Shown piece after piece: positions 8,800-17,945 of a DNA stretch of 64,000 nt. Made by a program: the position numbers and the translations under genes. Source of the DNA: Stenomitos rutilans HA7619-LM2 (GTDB taxonomy: Bacteria; Cyanobacteriota; Cyanobacteriia; Leptolyngbyales; Leptolyngbyaceae); the NCBI GenBank assembly GCA_019358945.1, contig JAHHIE010000023.1, positions 31,772 to 95,771 of the forward strand, read 5' to 3'. The notes below the pieces were generated by a model. The model ran no database searches. It was not told the DNA's origin and saw nothing but the letters and a program-made list of their open reading frames with translations. Numbering within the stretch: the first letter of the stretch is position 1; each line of letters opens with the position of its first letter.

Positions 8800-9136
8800 A
8801 GGTCTGGCGTTCCAATTTGATGGGTGAATGTTGGTTTGGGTTAGCTTTTAGCGGTCAGCTTTCAGCTTTCAGTTTTACGGCATGAAACAATCATTTCAAA
8901 ACGCTGTAGGATTAGTCCTGACTTGTGATGATGCTGTTGCTGACCTGTGATGATGCTATGCAGTCCTAAAAGCATTCGTGAAAAGCATGCTGTGTTCAAC
9001 CCAAGTAGCGTCAGCGGTCAGCGGTCAGCCTAGAATTTAAAGCTGAAAGCTGAAAGCTATCCAGCATCATGTTCACAAATCAAATAGGATCGCCATATGT
9101 GTGTGAGATCGATACTGACATATCAGGGCTATTGAT
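8800..9136. repeat. Intergenic region with STRR heptamers
   Basis: A 337-bp gap between divergently transcribed genes. It contains heptamer runs: AGCTTTC repeats at about 8853-8871, CAGCGGT pairs near 9011-9026, and GCTGAAA repeats near 9043-9058. There is also an approximate duplication of the motif TGACTTGTGATGATGCT at about 8919-8957. No ORF looks coding. Promoters for both flanking genes should lie here. Confidence 0.7.
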
Positions 9137-11395
9137 ATGACCCGGTTGCGTAACCAAAAGACTGCAATGGTCTCCTTCTCTGTTTTGCTGGTAGCTACGA
9201 TCGGAGGCGTCACTGCCAGACCGCTCATTGCGGCATGGCTCGTTAACCCCGTGCTGGCTCCGGTGTTAGGTGCCAGTGCTTTTCCGCTACCGACCAGTGT
9301 ACCTGTAGGCACCGTCATTCGGATTGGTGGCTCCAGCGGGATGGAGACGATTAATCAAGTGCTGAAGCGGCGCTTTGAGCAGCAATTTGTTGGCACAGAT
9401 GTTGTACTGAATACGCAGGGAACAGGGCCAGCGATTAAAGACGTGCTGGATGGCAATGCTGATCTGGCAGCCATTGGTCGATCGCTCACAGAGCAGGAAA
9501 AAGCGCAGGGACTCGTCCCCGTGCCCGTGTCACGGCATAAAATTGCGATCATTGTGGGGACGCAGAACCCGTTTAAGGGTGATTTGACGTTTGAGCAATT
9601 TGCCAAAATTTTTCGGGGTGAAATTAAGGATTGGTCGCAACTGGGCGGTGCTCGCGGTGCCATTCGGTTTATCGATCGCCCAGACAGTAGCGACACGCGC
9701 CAAGCCTTTCGCAACTACCCCGTGTTTAAGCAAGCCCGCTTTGTTACAGGAAAAACGGCGCGGCAGGTAGCTCAAGACAGCACCAGCCAGGTAATACAGG
9801 CGCTAGGCACCGATGGTATTGGGTATGCGATCGCCGATCAGCTTGAAGGGCGGGGCGATGTGCGCGTGCTCACCATGCACAAAACCTTACCGAGTAACCC
9901 CAAGTATCCGTTTTCTCAGCCACTCATCTACGTTTACAAAGGCCCCCAGCCCAATCCATCGGCACAGGCATTTCTGGGCTTCGCGTCTGCCCCTACCAGC
10001 CGCAAAACTATTGAGACCGCTCGGAAAGAGTCAACCGCTCTCCTAGCCGCTAATCCTGAAGTTGCGTCCCCAACGCCCAAAGTCTCAGTTCCCAGTGCTC
10101 CAGCCCCAAAGCCCAGTGCCACTGCGGTACCCCAGGCCGCTTCTCCCGCGCCTTCTAACGCACCAGAGACGTCACTAGTCAGCGCAAGGCCCTGGTGGTG
10201 GTTGCTGGCACTACCGCTTTTGGGAGGACTGTTCTGGTGGCTGCTGAAAGACCGTGAGGGGCAGTTTGAGCCAGAAGAACCGCTGCCTGAGTCGATGGAA
10301 CCGGATGCACCACTGGAAGAAACAATCGTGCCCGTGCCTGAGATTGTCCCACCTCTGCTGGGGACCCAATCGACGGGTCGTAGTCGCATTACTCTGGTAC
10401 CCCGCGATTGCACAAACGCCTACGTTTACTGGGAAATGCCCACGGATGAAAAAGAGGCGCTACAGCAGCAGGGCGCTCGTAAACTTGTGCTACGGCTCTA
10501 CGAGGTGACGGGGGTCGATCTTGACCACCAACCGCCCGTTAGTTTGCAGGAATTTGATTGCGATACTGAGGCGCACGATCGACACCTTCCCATTCGGACA
10601 GACGATCGTGATTATCTGACTGAACTCGGATACGTTGCCGAAGATGGCCGCTGGCTTTCGGTTGCTCGCTCGGAGGCCGTACATGTGCCTGCCTGCCTAG
10701 CGCCACAGCCATCGATCGCAACAGATGAACCAACGCCTGTGAGTGAACCATCGCCCGTGCTACGGGATGAGGGAAAGACAACCGACGGTGCCCCTTTGGT
10801 AGACGGTGGCGTGGCAGAAGATACCGCACCAGAAGGCGATGCAGGTACTCGCACGATGCTTGCGGACGATCGCACCTATCAGCCTTTTAGCGCCGAAGCG
10901 AATCACATTAGCCTGATGCCACCCAAGACCGCAGACGCTTACGCCTACTTAGACGTGGTTGGTCGGTCAAAAGGCGATCCTGGCACCACGTCCACGTCCT
11001 TCTTTTCACACGAAGCGGCAAGGGATCAGCGCCACGATCGCGCCACTGAAGACAGTTTGGCAGGAGACCATCAGGCAACAAGCCATGAGATTTTTCTGGT
11101 GCCTCGTGACCGTCAAAGTGCCTACATCCATTGGAAGGTGCTTCAAACAGACAAGGATGCTCTGAAGCATCAGGGTGGGCAGCAATTAGTACTGCGAATC
11201 TATGACGTGATGGGTACCGAAACCGCTTCTGGCTACAGTATGCAGCAGTTTCTCTGCAACGAATGGGAGCAAGAGCAGCTCGTACCCATTCCCGTCAGCA
11301 ATGTTGACTATGTGGCTGAACTTGGCTACACCACGTTGGATGGACGCTTTTTAAGCCTGGCACGATCGATCCCCACACGGGTTCCTGGCGCTTAA
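9137..11395 (+). CDS. PstS-like substrate-binding protein fused to DUF4912 domains
   Basis: A 752-residue multidomain protein. After an N-terminal hydrophobic segment (about 8-40) comes a phosphate-type periplasmic-binding domain (about 55-290; motifs IRIGGSSGMETINQVLKRRF, GRSLTEQE, FAKIFRGEIKDWSQLGG). A Pro/Ala/Ser-rich linker and a membrane segment (about 352-370, PWWWLLALPLLGGLFWWLL) follow. Then come a DUF4912 domain (about 414-520), a degenerate DUF4912 start (about 589-607) and a second full DUF4912 domain (about 650-750). The layout suggests an outside sensor domain coupled through the membrane to DUF4912 modules. Ligand and output are unknown. The RND permease gene follows 160 bp downstream. 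Confidence 0.8.
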   Translation: MTRLRNQKTAMVSFSVLLVATIGGVTARPLIAAWLVNPVLAPVLGASAFPLPTSVPVGTVIRIGGSSGMETINQVLKRRFEQQFVGTDVVLNTQGTGPAIKDVLDGNADLAAIGRSLTEQEKAQGLVPVPVSRHKIAIIVGTQNPFKGDLTFEQFAKIFRGEIKDWSQLGGARGAIRFIDRPDSSDTRQAFRNYPVFKQARFVTGKTARQVAQDSTSQVIQALGTDGIGYAIADQLEGRGDVRVLTMHKTLPSNPKYPFSQPLIYVYKGPQPNPSAQAFLGFASAPTSRKTIETARKESTALLAANPEVASPTPKVSVPSAPAPKPSATAVPQAASPAPSNAPETSLVSARPWWWLLALPLLGGLFWWLLKDREGQFEPEEPLPESMEPDAPLEETIVPVPEIVPPLLGTQSTGRSRITLVPRDCTNAYVYWEMPTDEKEALQQQGARKLVLRLYEVTGVDLDHQPPVSLQEFDCDTEAHDRHLPIRTDDRDYLTELGYVAEDGRWLSVARSEAVHVPACLAPQPSIATDEPTPVSEPSPVLRDEGKTTDGAPLVDGGVAEDTAPEGDAGTRTMLADDRTYQPFSAEANHISLMPPKTADAYAYLDVVGRSKGDPGTTSTSFFSHEAARDQRHDRATEDSLAGDHQATSHEIFLVPRDRQSAYIHWKVLQTDKDALKHQGGQQLVLRIYDVMGTETASGYSMQQFLCNEWEQEQLVPIPVSNVDYVAELGYTTLDGRFLSLARSIPTRVPGA

Positions 11396-11557
11396 GAAAG
11401 TGTTCCACGCACCGTTAAACGAGCCGTTAAAGCCCGTATTTTACACTTTGGCTCTGCTTTGAGTGCTCTTGATGCCAACGATCGCTCAAAGCAGTCGTTT
11501 AGAGTGTGAAACGGTAGGATGGCTAATAGATCATTAAGGGTTGGACCTACTACCGCA

Positions 11558-14257
11558 ATGTCTTTGCGAGAGCGTTTTAACATTTCTAAGCTAGCGATCG
11601 AGTACCCCTGGCTGACGCTGGGCTTTTGGCTTGCTGTTTCCATTGCGGGGATAATGGCATTCAGTTCGCTTAAGTATGCCCTGTTTCCGGATATTACCTT
11701 TCCCGTGGTGGTGGTGAATGCGTCGGCAGAACTGGCGACCGCTCAAGAGACTGAAACTAAACTCACAGCCCCCCTCGAACAGGCACTGAAGGGGCTAGAA
11801 AAAGAAGGCTTGAATGGTGTGCGCTCTTCGACCTATCCAGGACGGGCGATCGTCAGCCTGTCGTTTGAGGTCGGCACCAATTTAGAACAATCGGTGAAGC
11901 GCGTTGATGCCACGCTTAAACCGCTCAAGTTGGCGAATAACAGCACGTATAAGCTCACTCCTGTTAATTTGAATGAGTCTGCGGTTGCCAGCTACGTCGT
12001 TGAAAGCAAGCAACAGTCCTTATCGCAGTTGACGACGTTGACTCAAGAACGGATTCTACCCACGATCGCACAAGTACCTGGTGTCCTCAAGGTCAACCTG
12101 CTGGGCATTCCCGGTGGGGCAACGGTCAAAACACCTGCATCAAAGCCAAACACAGCCGAACAGGTGATCCTGGATGCAGGCACCTCTGCGGTACGGTTTA
12201 GCGGTCGAGATGCCTTAGCCTTTGAGGTCATCAAGCGTAGCAATGCCAATACACTGGAGGTGGTAAAAGCCATTGAGCAGTCTGTTGAAAAGGTGCGATC
12301 GCAGGTCTTAGAGGTACAGATCAACCTGGCAGAAACGCAGGCAGAGTACATCCGTGAAGCAACAGATTCCACGCTGGATGCTCTGGTGCTGGCAACCGCG
12401 CTCTCGGTGATCGTCATCTTTCCTTTCTTGTGGAACTGGAAGGCCACGCTGATCTCGGCACTGGCGATTCCCACCTCCCTGCTCGGCACTTTCATTGTGA
12501 TGGCAAGCTTTGGGTTCAACCTGGAAACCATCACGCTGTTAGCGCTGGCCCTAGTGGTGGGGATTATTGTTGACGACGCGATCGTGGATGTGGAAAACAT
12601 CGCCCGCCACCTGGATGAAGAAAACACATCGCCTCGACAGGCTGCCATCAACGCCACGAACGAGATCGGCCTCACGGTGACGGCGGCAACTTTGACGATC
12701 GCGGCAGTTTTTCTGCCCGTTGGCCTGATGGAAGGGGTGATTGGTCAGTTTTTTCGCCCCTTTGGTATCACCGTTTCAGCCGCTGTCATCATTTCGCTGC
12801 TGGTGGCCCGCACATTGTCGCCCTTGCTGGCGGTTTACTGGCTGCGACCACAACAGCATCAGCCCACGACACAGCGTTGGTCAGGGTTTGTCCGCAGTTA
12901 TTGGAGTTTGCTGCAATGGTCACTCAACCATCGGGGCATTGTGATTGGCGCGGCATTGCTTAGCTTTGCAGCAGGTGTGGCGCTCATTCCCATCATTCCG
13001 AAGGGGTTTATTCCCAAGCTCGATCGGGGCGAATTTAACATCACGTACACCGCTCCTCTACCCCAGGCGGCACTGGCTCAAGCGGCTCAGGCTCAGGGTA
13101 CTGGTGCCCCTCCAACGACGCTTCCCGCAGGTATCAATCGTGCCGACTTAACAGCGCAACAGGCACCTCCTATCAACCCCCTTACCGAATCGCTCGACAC
13201 GGCGAAGAAGCTCGAAGCCTTTGTGCTGAAGTCGCCTCAGGTGGAAGCCGTTTTTACGACTGTGGGCACTCGGCAACAGCCCAACAAAGGCACGCTTTAC
13301 GTCAAGCTCCGCAAAGACCGCACTATCCACACGGCTGAGGTACAAGACCAGTTTCGACAAAATTTGCCTGTGCTCAAAGGGGTGACGACAAGCGTTGAAG
13401 ATATTCAGTTTATTGATACGGGTGGTGAGAAGCCGTTACAGGTTGCGTTGATCGGCGATGATCCGCTGGTGTTAAGCCAGACGGCAAAAACCATTAAACA
13501 GCGGCTTGAGAAACTACCTGGCTTTGCGGATATCAGCACCACAGGTGACGCTAACACCAGTGACAAAATTGTCGAGATCGATCGCTGGAATGCTCGTCGT
13601 GTGGCATACGTCAGCGCAAACTTAGAGCAAAATTTGGCATTGGGTGCCGCGACCGATCGTGTCGTGGCGATCGCCAATGAAGTCAAGCCAGCCTCCATCA
13701 CGCTCGATCTGGGCGGCGATTCGGCTAGAGTGGGCGAAATTTTTGGCAGCTTTGGCACCACGCTTACCCTCTCGGTCGTCTGCATTCTCGCGGTGCTGCT
13801 GCTGCTCTTCCGCAGTTGGACTGACCCGCTGGTGATTGCGTTCTCGCTGCCATTGTCGATCGTGGGCGCGTTGCTGGCATCCTTGCTCACGCGGAGCGAC
13901 TTCGGCATGATTTCGGTCATTGGCATCGTGTTTCTGCTGGGTCTGGTCAACAAAAACGCCATTCTGCTGGTGGATTACATCAATCAGTTGCGCCGCAGCG
14001 GGGTTTCTCGTACCGATGCCATCCTCAAAGCGGCTCCTGTCCGCCTACGCCCCATCTTGATGACCACCGCTGCCACGATTCTTGGCATGCTGCCGATCGC
14101 ACTGGGTTTGGGAGCCGGAGCCGAACTCAGAGCACCAATGGCGATCGCCATCATCGGCGGACTCGTCACCTCTACACTCCTGAGCCTGATCGTCGTTCCC
14201 GTCGTCTACGCACTACTGGACGACATCAAACTTCGATTAAAGAGGAAATCCATTTGA
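11558..14257 (+). CDS. RND-family efflux permease (AcrB/HAE-type)
   Basis: An inner-membrane proton-driven exporter. I start at ATG 11558 (MSLRERFNISKLAIEYPW), giving 899 residues; ATG 11519 would add 13. The usual pattern is present: TM1, a periplasmic loop, a TM2-6 bundle including GIIVDDAIVDVENI (the conserved Asp relay in TM4), a second loop, and a second bundle with GLVNKNAILLVDYINQLR. RND permeases are usually 1,020-1,050 residues. Both periplasmic loops are about 70-90 residues short, suggesting reduced docking subdomains. No adaptor (MFP) or TolC gene is adjacent. Confidence 0.88.
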   Translation: MSLRERFNISKLAIEYPWLTLGFWLAVSIAGIMAFSSLKYALFPDITFPVVVVNASAELATAQETETKLTAPLEQALKGLEKEGLNGVRSSTYPGRAIVSLSFEVGTNLEQSVKRVDATLKPLKLANNSTYKLTPVNLNESAVASYVVESKQQSLSQLTTLTQERILPTIAQVPGVLKVNLLGIPGGATVKTPASKPNTAEQVILDAGTSAVRFSGRDALAFEVIKRSNANTLEVVKAIEQSVEKVRSQVLEVQINLAETQAEYIREATDSTLDALVLATALSVIVIFPFLWNWKATLISALAIPTSLLGTFIVMASFGFNLETITLLALALVVGIIVDDAIVDVENIARHLDEENTSPRQAAINATNEIGLTVTAATLTIAAVFLPVGLMEGVIGQFFRPFGITVSAAVIISLLVARTLSPLLAVYWLRPQQHQPTTQRWSGFVRSYWSLLQWSLNHRGIVIGAALLSFAAGVALIPIIPKGFIPKLDRGEFNITYTAPLPQAALAQAAQAQGTGAPPTTLPAGINRADLTAQQAPPINPLTESLDTAKKLEAFVLKSPQVEAVFTTVGTRQQPNKGTLYVKLRKDRTIHTAEVQDQFRQNLPVLKGVTTSVEDIQFIDTGGEKPLQVALIGDDPLVLSQTAKTIKQRLEKLPGFADISTTGDANTSDKIVEIDRWNARRVAYVSANLEQNLALGAATDRVVAIANEVKPASITLDLGGDSARVGEIFGSFGTTLTLSVVCILAVLLLLFRSWTDPLVIAFSLPLSIVGALLASLLTRSDFGMISVIGIVFLLGLVNKNAILLVDYINQLRRSGVSRTDAILKAAPVRLRPILMTTAATILGMLPIALGLGAGAELRAPMAIAIIGGLVTSTLLSLIVVPVVYALLDDIKLRLKRKSI

Positions 14258-14318
14258 GCCGAATACGAGAGATTGAAGCGTTTGTTAAAATGAGCATCAG
14301 GTGGAGCAAGTATCCAAA

Positions 14319-14495
14319 ATGCCTACTGTGTCTTAATTAGAAAGTTTATGTCGTGTCAGCTATCAGTTAACGTTTATCATGTTGCAACCGATTCATCTGA
14401 TCTGCATTGATCATCATACTCGCAATGTCTACGTTTTGGCTGGATACGATGAAACGCTTGAGTTTGAAATTATACAAAACGGGGAGGTGTTGTGA
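14319..14495 (+). pseudogene. DUF6888-type small protein gene with a nonsense codon at position 6
   Basis: The frame from ATG 14319 reads MPTVS, then TAA at 14334-14336, then continues open and protein-like in the same frame to TGA 14493-14495 (QPIHLICIDHHTRNVYVLAG and then FEIIQNGEVL). The MPTV start and the continuation match the form I recall for the DUF6888 family that precedes DUF6887. One change (CAA or CAG to TAA) would explain it. A shorter product could begin at ATG 14379 inside the frame. It overlaps the next gene at TGATG. Family naming is from memory of motifs. Confidence 0.6.
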
Positions 14496-14737
14496 TGAGT
14501 CAAGTAAATCTTGATGCCATGAATGATGCTGAATTAAAACGATACTTTCTGTCAAATCGCCAAGATCAAGATACTTTTCAAGCGTATTTGGACAGGTTTA
14601 GCCAGCGCCCGAAAACAGTCATTGCGAGACCAAGCGATCCTGATTTTGATGCCAAGATTCAAGCAGCAATTCGACAAAAATTAGAAGCTTTGGGTAGTAG
14701 CCAAGCAGACAACAATACAGTAGAACGCATGGAATAA
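14495..14737 (+). CDS. DUF6887-type small protein
   Basis: An 80-residue hydrophilic protein (SQVNLDAMNDAELKRYFLSN...) starting at ATG 14495, overlapping the stop of the upstream small gene (TGATG), with GGGGAGG as ribosome-binding site. The pattern 'MN.AELKRYFL..R.D..AF..YLDR' is typical of a cyanobacterial family usually paired with DUF6888, possibly a toxin-antitoxin-like or otherwise coupled two-gene unit. Function is unknown. Since its partner carries a nonsense codon here, coupled translation may be reduced. Confidence 0.7.
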   Translation: MSQVNLDAMNDAELKRYFLSNRQDQDTFQAYLDRFSQRPKTVIARPSDPDFDAKIQAAIRQKLEALGSSQADNNTVERME

Positions 14738-14800
14738 TTTTGAGATCTACATAAGCGGAAAACCAGGCTTTTCAAACATGACACACTTAAACTTTGAGCC

Positions 14801-14917
14801 TATATTTTAGCACACTGGAATGATGGTAAAGCCCTCCAGAGCTACATCAACAAGCGCTATAGCGAGAATCCAACTACACAGGTATATGCGCCTGAAGATG
14901 ATGTCGCCCAGCTATAA
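14801..14917 (+). pseudogene. Possible gene remnant
   Basis: An open frame of 38 codons (AHWNDGKALQSYINKRYSEN, then TTQVYAPEDDVAQL, then TAA). It has protein-like composition but no start codon before the upstream stop. It lies in a 270-bp gap and could be the tail of a decayed gene. No family is recognised. Confidence 0.25.
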
Positions 14918-15009
14918 CAGAGCATTTGAAAGGCAAAAAATAGCAGGAAGACTCTTAAATTTCTCAATCTATTCAATGAGTTAGCCGCCACAACTACACT
15001 AAAGACTCA

Positions 15010-16026
15010 ATGCAAGCATTTGTTACGGGTGGAACGGGGTTTATTGGCGCGAATCTGGTCCGCCTACTGCTGCAAGAAGGATATGCGGTGAAGGCACTAG
15101 CGCGATCGCACAGCCGCTTAGACAACCTGCAAAATCTGGATGTCGAAATCGTCCAAAGTGACTTGAATGATCCCGGCTTGTGGCAACACATTAAAGGGTG
15201 TCAATTTCTCTTTCACGCGGCAGCCCATTACTCGCTGTGGCAAACCGATCGCGAGGCACTGTATCAAAACAATGTCGTCGGTACCCGTAACATTTTGGCA
15301 GCCGCACAGAAGGTTGGGGTAGAACGCACCGTCTATACCAGTTCGGTTGCAGCGATCGGCGTGGGCAGTGACGGCAAACCTGTAAACGAAATGTACCAAA
15401 GCCCGGTTGAAAAATTAATTGGTCACTACAAGAAATCAAAATATCTTGCCGAACAGGAAGCAGTCAAAGCGATGCAGGCAGGACAGGATGTTGTGATTGT
15501 TAACCCCAGTAGCCCGATCGGCCCCTGGGATATCAAGCCCACACCAACAGGAGACATTATCCTGCGCTTTCTCCGTCGCCAGATGCCTGCTTATGTGGAT
15601 ACCGGACTAAACTTCGTCCATGTGCAGGATGTCGCGTGGGGACATTTGCTGGCATTACAGAAAGGGAAGACGGGCGATCGCTATATTCTGGGCCATCAAA
15701 ACCTGACGCTCAAGCAACTGCTCGATCAGCTAGCCCAGTTGACAGGGCAACCCGCGCCCCAGCGATCAATTCCGGCCTGGATTCCCCTCACGGTTGCATG
15801 GATTGACGAGCAAATTCTCGCGCCGCTGGGTAAAACGCCATCTGTACCGCTAGATGGCGTTCGGATGTCGCAACAGCCGATGTACTACGATGCCGCTAAA
15901 GCCGTACGCGAACTCGGTCTACCGCAAACCCCCATTTCTACGGCGTTGCACGATAGCATAGAGTGGTTTGTAAAAAATGGTTACGTGTTGAAAGGCAAAG
16001 GGGAAAGGCTCAAGGCTCAAGGATAA
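15010..16026 (+). CDS. hpnA: Hopanoid-associated sugar epimerase
   Basis: A 338-residue short-chain dehydrogenase/epimerase. It shows the NAD-binding GGTGFIG motif (7-13), the active-site stretch TSSVAAIG, and catalytic YKKSK (Tyr-x3-Lys). HpnA homologues regularly sit in hopanoid gene clusters and are thought to modify the sugar or ribose head group, though the exact reaction is unsettled. It is followed 92 bp later by hpnH in the same direction, supporting the assignment. The start ATG 15010 directly opens the Rossmann fold (MQAFVTGG). Confidence 0.88.
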   Translation: MQAFVTGGTGFIGANLVRLLLQEGYAVKALARSHSRLDNLQNLDVEIVQSDLNDPGLWQHIKGCQFLFHAAAHYSLWQTDREALYQNNVVGTRNILAAAQKVGVERTVYTSSVAAIGVGSDGKPVNEMYQSPVEKLIGHYKKSKYLAEQEAVKAMQAGQDVVIVNPSSPIGPWDIKPTPTGDIILRFLRRQMPAYVDTGLNFVHVQDVAWGHLLALQKGKTGDRYILGHQNLTLKQLLDQLAQLTGQPAPQRSIPAWIPLTVAWIDEQILAPLGKTPSVPLDGVRMSQQPMYYDAAKAVRELGLPQTPISTALHDSIEWFVKNGYVLKGKGERLKAQG

Positions 16027-16118
16027 AAATTTAAGCCTTTGGCCTACTGCTTCGCAGAAGCAAGCTACATACTTGAGCCTTTCTTCATCCGTGTTCCCGT
16101 TTTGAGGAGTGAAAATGT

Positions 16119-17141
16119 ATGGCAATTCTTCTACAGCAGGCGATCGAAGTTGGTAAGTATATCGTCTCTCAACGTCTGAAGGGACGCACAAAGTATCCCC
16201 TGACCTTAATGCTGGAACCGCTGTTTCGTTGCAATCTAGCGTGCCCTGGTTGTGGCAAAATTCAACATCCCACCGACATTCTGCGTCAGAATATGACCCC
16301 TGAACAGTGCTTTGCTGCTGTTGAAGAGTGCGGGGCACCTGTGGTTGCCATTCCTGGTGGGGAACCATTATTGCATCCCCAAATCGACGAAATTGTGCGG
16401 GGTCTGGTCGATCGCAAAAAATTTATTTACCTCTGCACCAACGGCATTTTGCTGGAGAAGAGCCTGGATAAGTTTACGCCCTCGCCTTATCTGACGTTTA
16501 GCGTCCACTTGGATGGCTTGCGCGAACATCACGACAAGTGCGTCGATCGCAAGGGCGTGTTTGATGTTGCCGTCAAAGCGATCAAAGCGGCGAAAGCGAA
16601 AGGCTTCCGGGTCACTACCAACACCACGATTTTTGATGGCACTGACCCAAAAGAGATGCAAAGCTTCTTCGATTTCCTTGAAACGCTGGGCACCGATGGC
16701 ATGATGGTGTCCCCCGGCTACAGCTACGAGTGGGCACCTGACCAGGAACATTTCCTCAAGCGCGAACAAACGAAATCACTCTTCCGCGAAATTCTGGCTC
16801 CCTTTAAGGCGGGTCAAAAGAACTGGAACTTCAATCACAATCCCCTGTTCCTAGACTTTCTCACGGGTGTTAAAGACTATGAATGCACACCCTGGGGAAT
16901 GCCAAGCTACAGCGTACTGGGTTGGCAAAAGCCTTGCTACCTGCTCAACGAGGGGCATTATGAGACGTTCCAGGAACTTCTGGACAACACTGATTGGAGC
17001 CAATATGGGCACTCTAGCGGCAATTCTCAATGCGCCGACTGCATGGTGCATTGCGGCTATGAACCCACCGCCGCTGTCGATGCGATGCAGCCGCAAAACA
17101 TGATGCGGGCGATCGGCAGCGTGTTTGGTGTTGCAAACTGA
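16119..17141 (+). CDS. hpnH: Adenosyl-hopene transferase (radical SAM)
   Basis: A 340-residue radical SAM protein. The cluster-binding motif CNLACPGC gives Cys38, Cys42 and Cys45 (CX3CX2C), preceded by LMLEPLFRC, and a GGEPLLHP loop follows. HpnH adds 5'-deoxyadenosyl to diploptene, the first step of bacteriohopanetetrol side-chain formation; the enzyme is membrane-associated in other bacteria. It lies directly after hpnA. A second ATG at 16115 is in another frame. A GAGGAG ribosome-binding site lies 11-16 bases upstream of ATG 16119. A strong hairpin follows the stop. Confidence 0.93.
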   Translation: MAILLQQAIEVGKYIVSQRLKGRTKYPLTLMLEPLFRCNLACPGCGKIQHPTDILRQNMTPEQCFAAVEECGAPVVAIPGGEPLLHPQIDEIVRGLVDRKKFIYLCTNGILLEKSLDKFTPSPYLTFSVHLDGLREHHDKCVDRKGVFDVAVKAIKAAKAKGFRVTTNTTIFDGTDPKEMQSFFDFLETLGTDGMMVSPGYSYEWAPDQEHFLKREQTKSLFREILAPFKAGQKNWNFNHNPLFLDFLTGVKDYECTPWGMPSYSVLGWQKPCYLLNEGHYETFQELLDNTDWSQYGHSSGNSQCADCMVHCGYEPTAAVDAMQPQNMMRAIGSVFGVAN

Positions 17142-17150
17142 ACCAATATA

Positions 17151-17184
17151 TTTGTAGGGACGTTTCATGGAACGTCCCTACAAA
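17151..17184. terminator. Perfect hairpin between convergent genes
   Basis: A 14-bp perfect stem (TTTGTAGGGACGTT / AACGTCCCTACAAA) with a 6-base loop, just after hpnH and before the convergent small gene. It would stop transcription from either side, although only short T runs flank it. Palindromes of this type are also dispersed repeats in cyanobacteria, so it could be a small mobile palindrome. Confidence 0.6.
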
Positions 17185-17225
17185 TTCATGCCCAAGACAT
17201 GACGCTAAATGGCACAGCAGATCTT

Positions 17226-17609
17226 TTAATCAGTAAGATCTCTAGCTGCACGATCGGCACCACTCCAAACATCGTCAGCAGTTTTCTCAGCACCCTTCGC
17301 ATAGCCTGAGCCAAATTCTTTAAAGGCTTCTGCTGATTCTTTACCAATGCGCTTAAAGCGCTCACCAAGATCGCCTTCTGTTTCACGGGATTCTCGATTC
17401 CATTGCCCGGTTGTTTTGGGTCGATCAGCATCGTTTTGGTTAATGCGATCGCGAAGGTTTGCAGGCAAGGCTTGATCATTCTTGCCAGGATCAACGTTGG
17501 TGGTTAATAGAAGAAAGCCAACTAAAGCAGCTGCGAAAACTTGTTTTAGTTGCAGTCTATTCAGTAAGGCGTTAAAACGAGCGATCGCTCTAGAAATCAA
17601 ATGTGTCAT
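17226..17609 (-). CDS. Small hypothetical membrane-anchored protein
   Basis: A 127-residue protein with one hydrophobic segment (about 24-38, VFAAALVGFLLLTT) followed by a hydrophilic, charged tail (RDRINQNDADRPKTTGQWNRE, then FKRIGKESAEAFKEFGSGYAKGAEKTADDVW). This suggests an anchored or exported protein with amphipathic helices. It resembles a class of cyanobacterial proteins annotated as DUF6658, but I am not certain. Function is unknown. ATG 17609 has GGAG about 12 bases upstream. Confidence 0.65.
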   Translation of the reverse strand: MTHLISRAIARFNALLNRLQLKQVFAAALVGFLLLTTNVDPGKNDQALPANLRDRINQNDADRPKTTGQWNRESRETEGDLGERFKRIGKESAEAFKEFGSGYAKGAEKTADDVWSGADRAARDLTD

Positions 17610-17945
17610 GCCATTGCTCCATTAATGCGTTCTTAACCTTTCGCTGTTCTGAGATGTGTTTACTTGCTCCAAAGGTGGCAATTACAATCAACGAGAATTG
17701 CAATCGTCTGCACAGATGGATGAGGTCGTTGGTATTATTCTTTACTTCAAACCAGTAACTTCAAGCGATTAACATCTCTCAGCACATCGTCAAGACTAAC
17801 GTTCGACACAGCATGTTTCCTCCAACAAAAGTTATAGTTCTGTGGTGTGAATGCAGGCAATACAAATTACAGCAGAATTCGGGAGTCAAAAAGTAGGAGA
17901 CAGGCGTGAAAAGACTGACATGGAGCTTCTAAACTTTGATATGCA

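Noticed and set aside
12043..12675. Minus-strand ORF of 210 codons
   Set aside because: It is antisense within the RND permease gene and has no motif.
13405..13962. Minus-strand ORF of 185 codons
   Set aside because: It is antisense within the RND permease gene with shadow-type composition.
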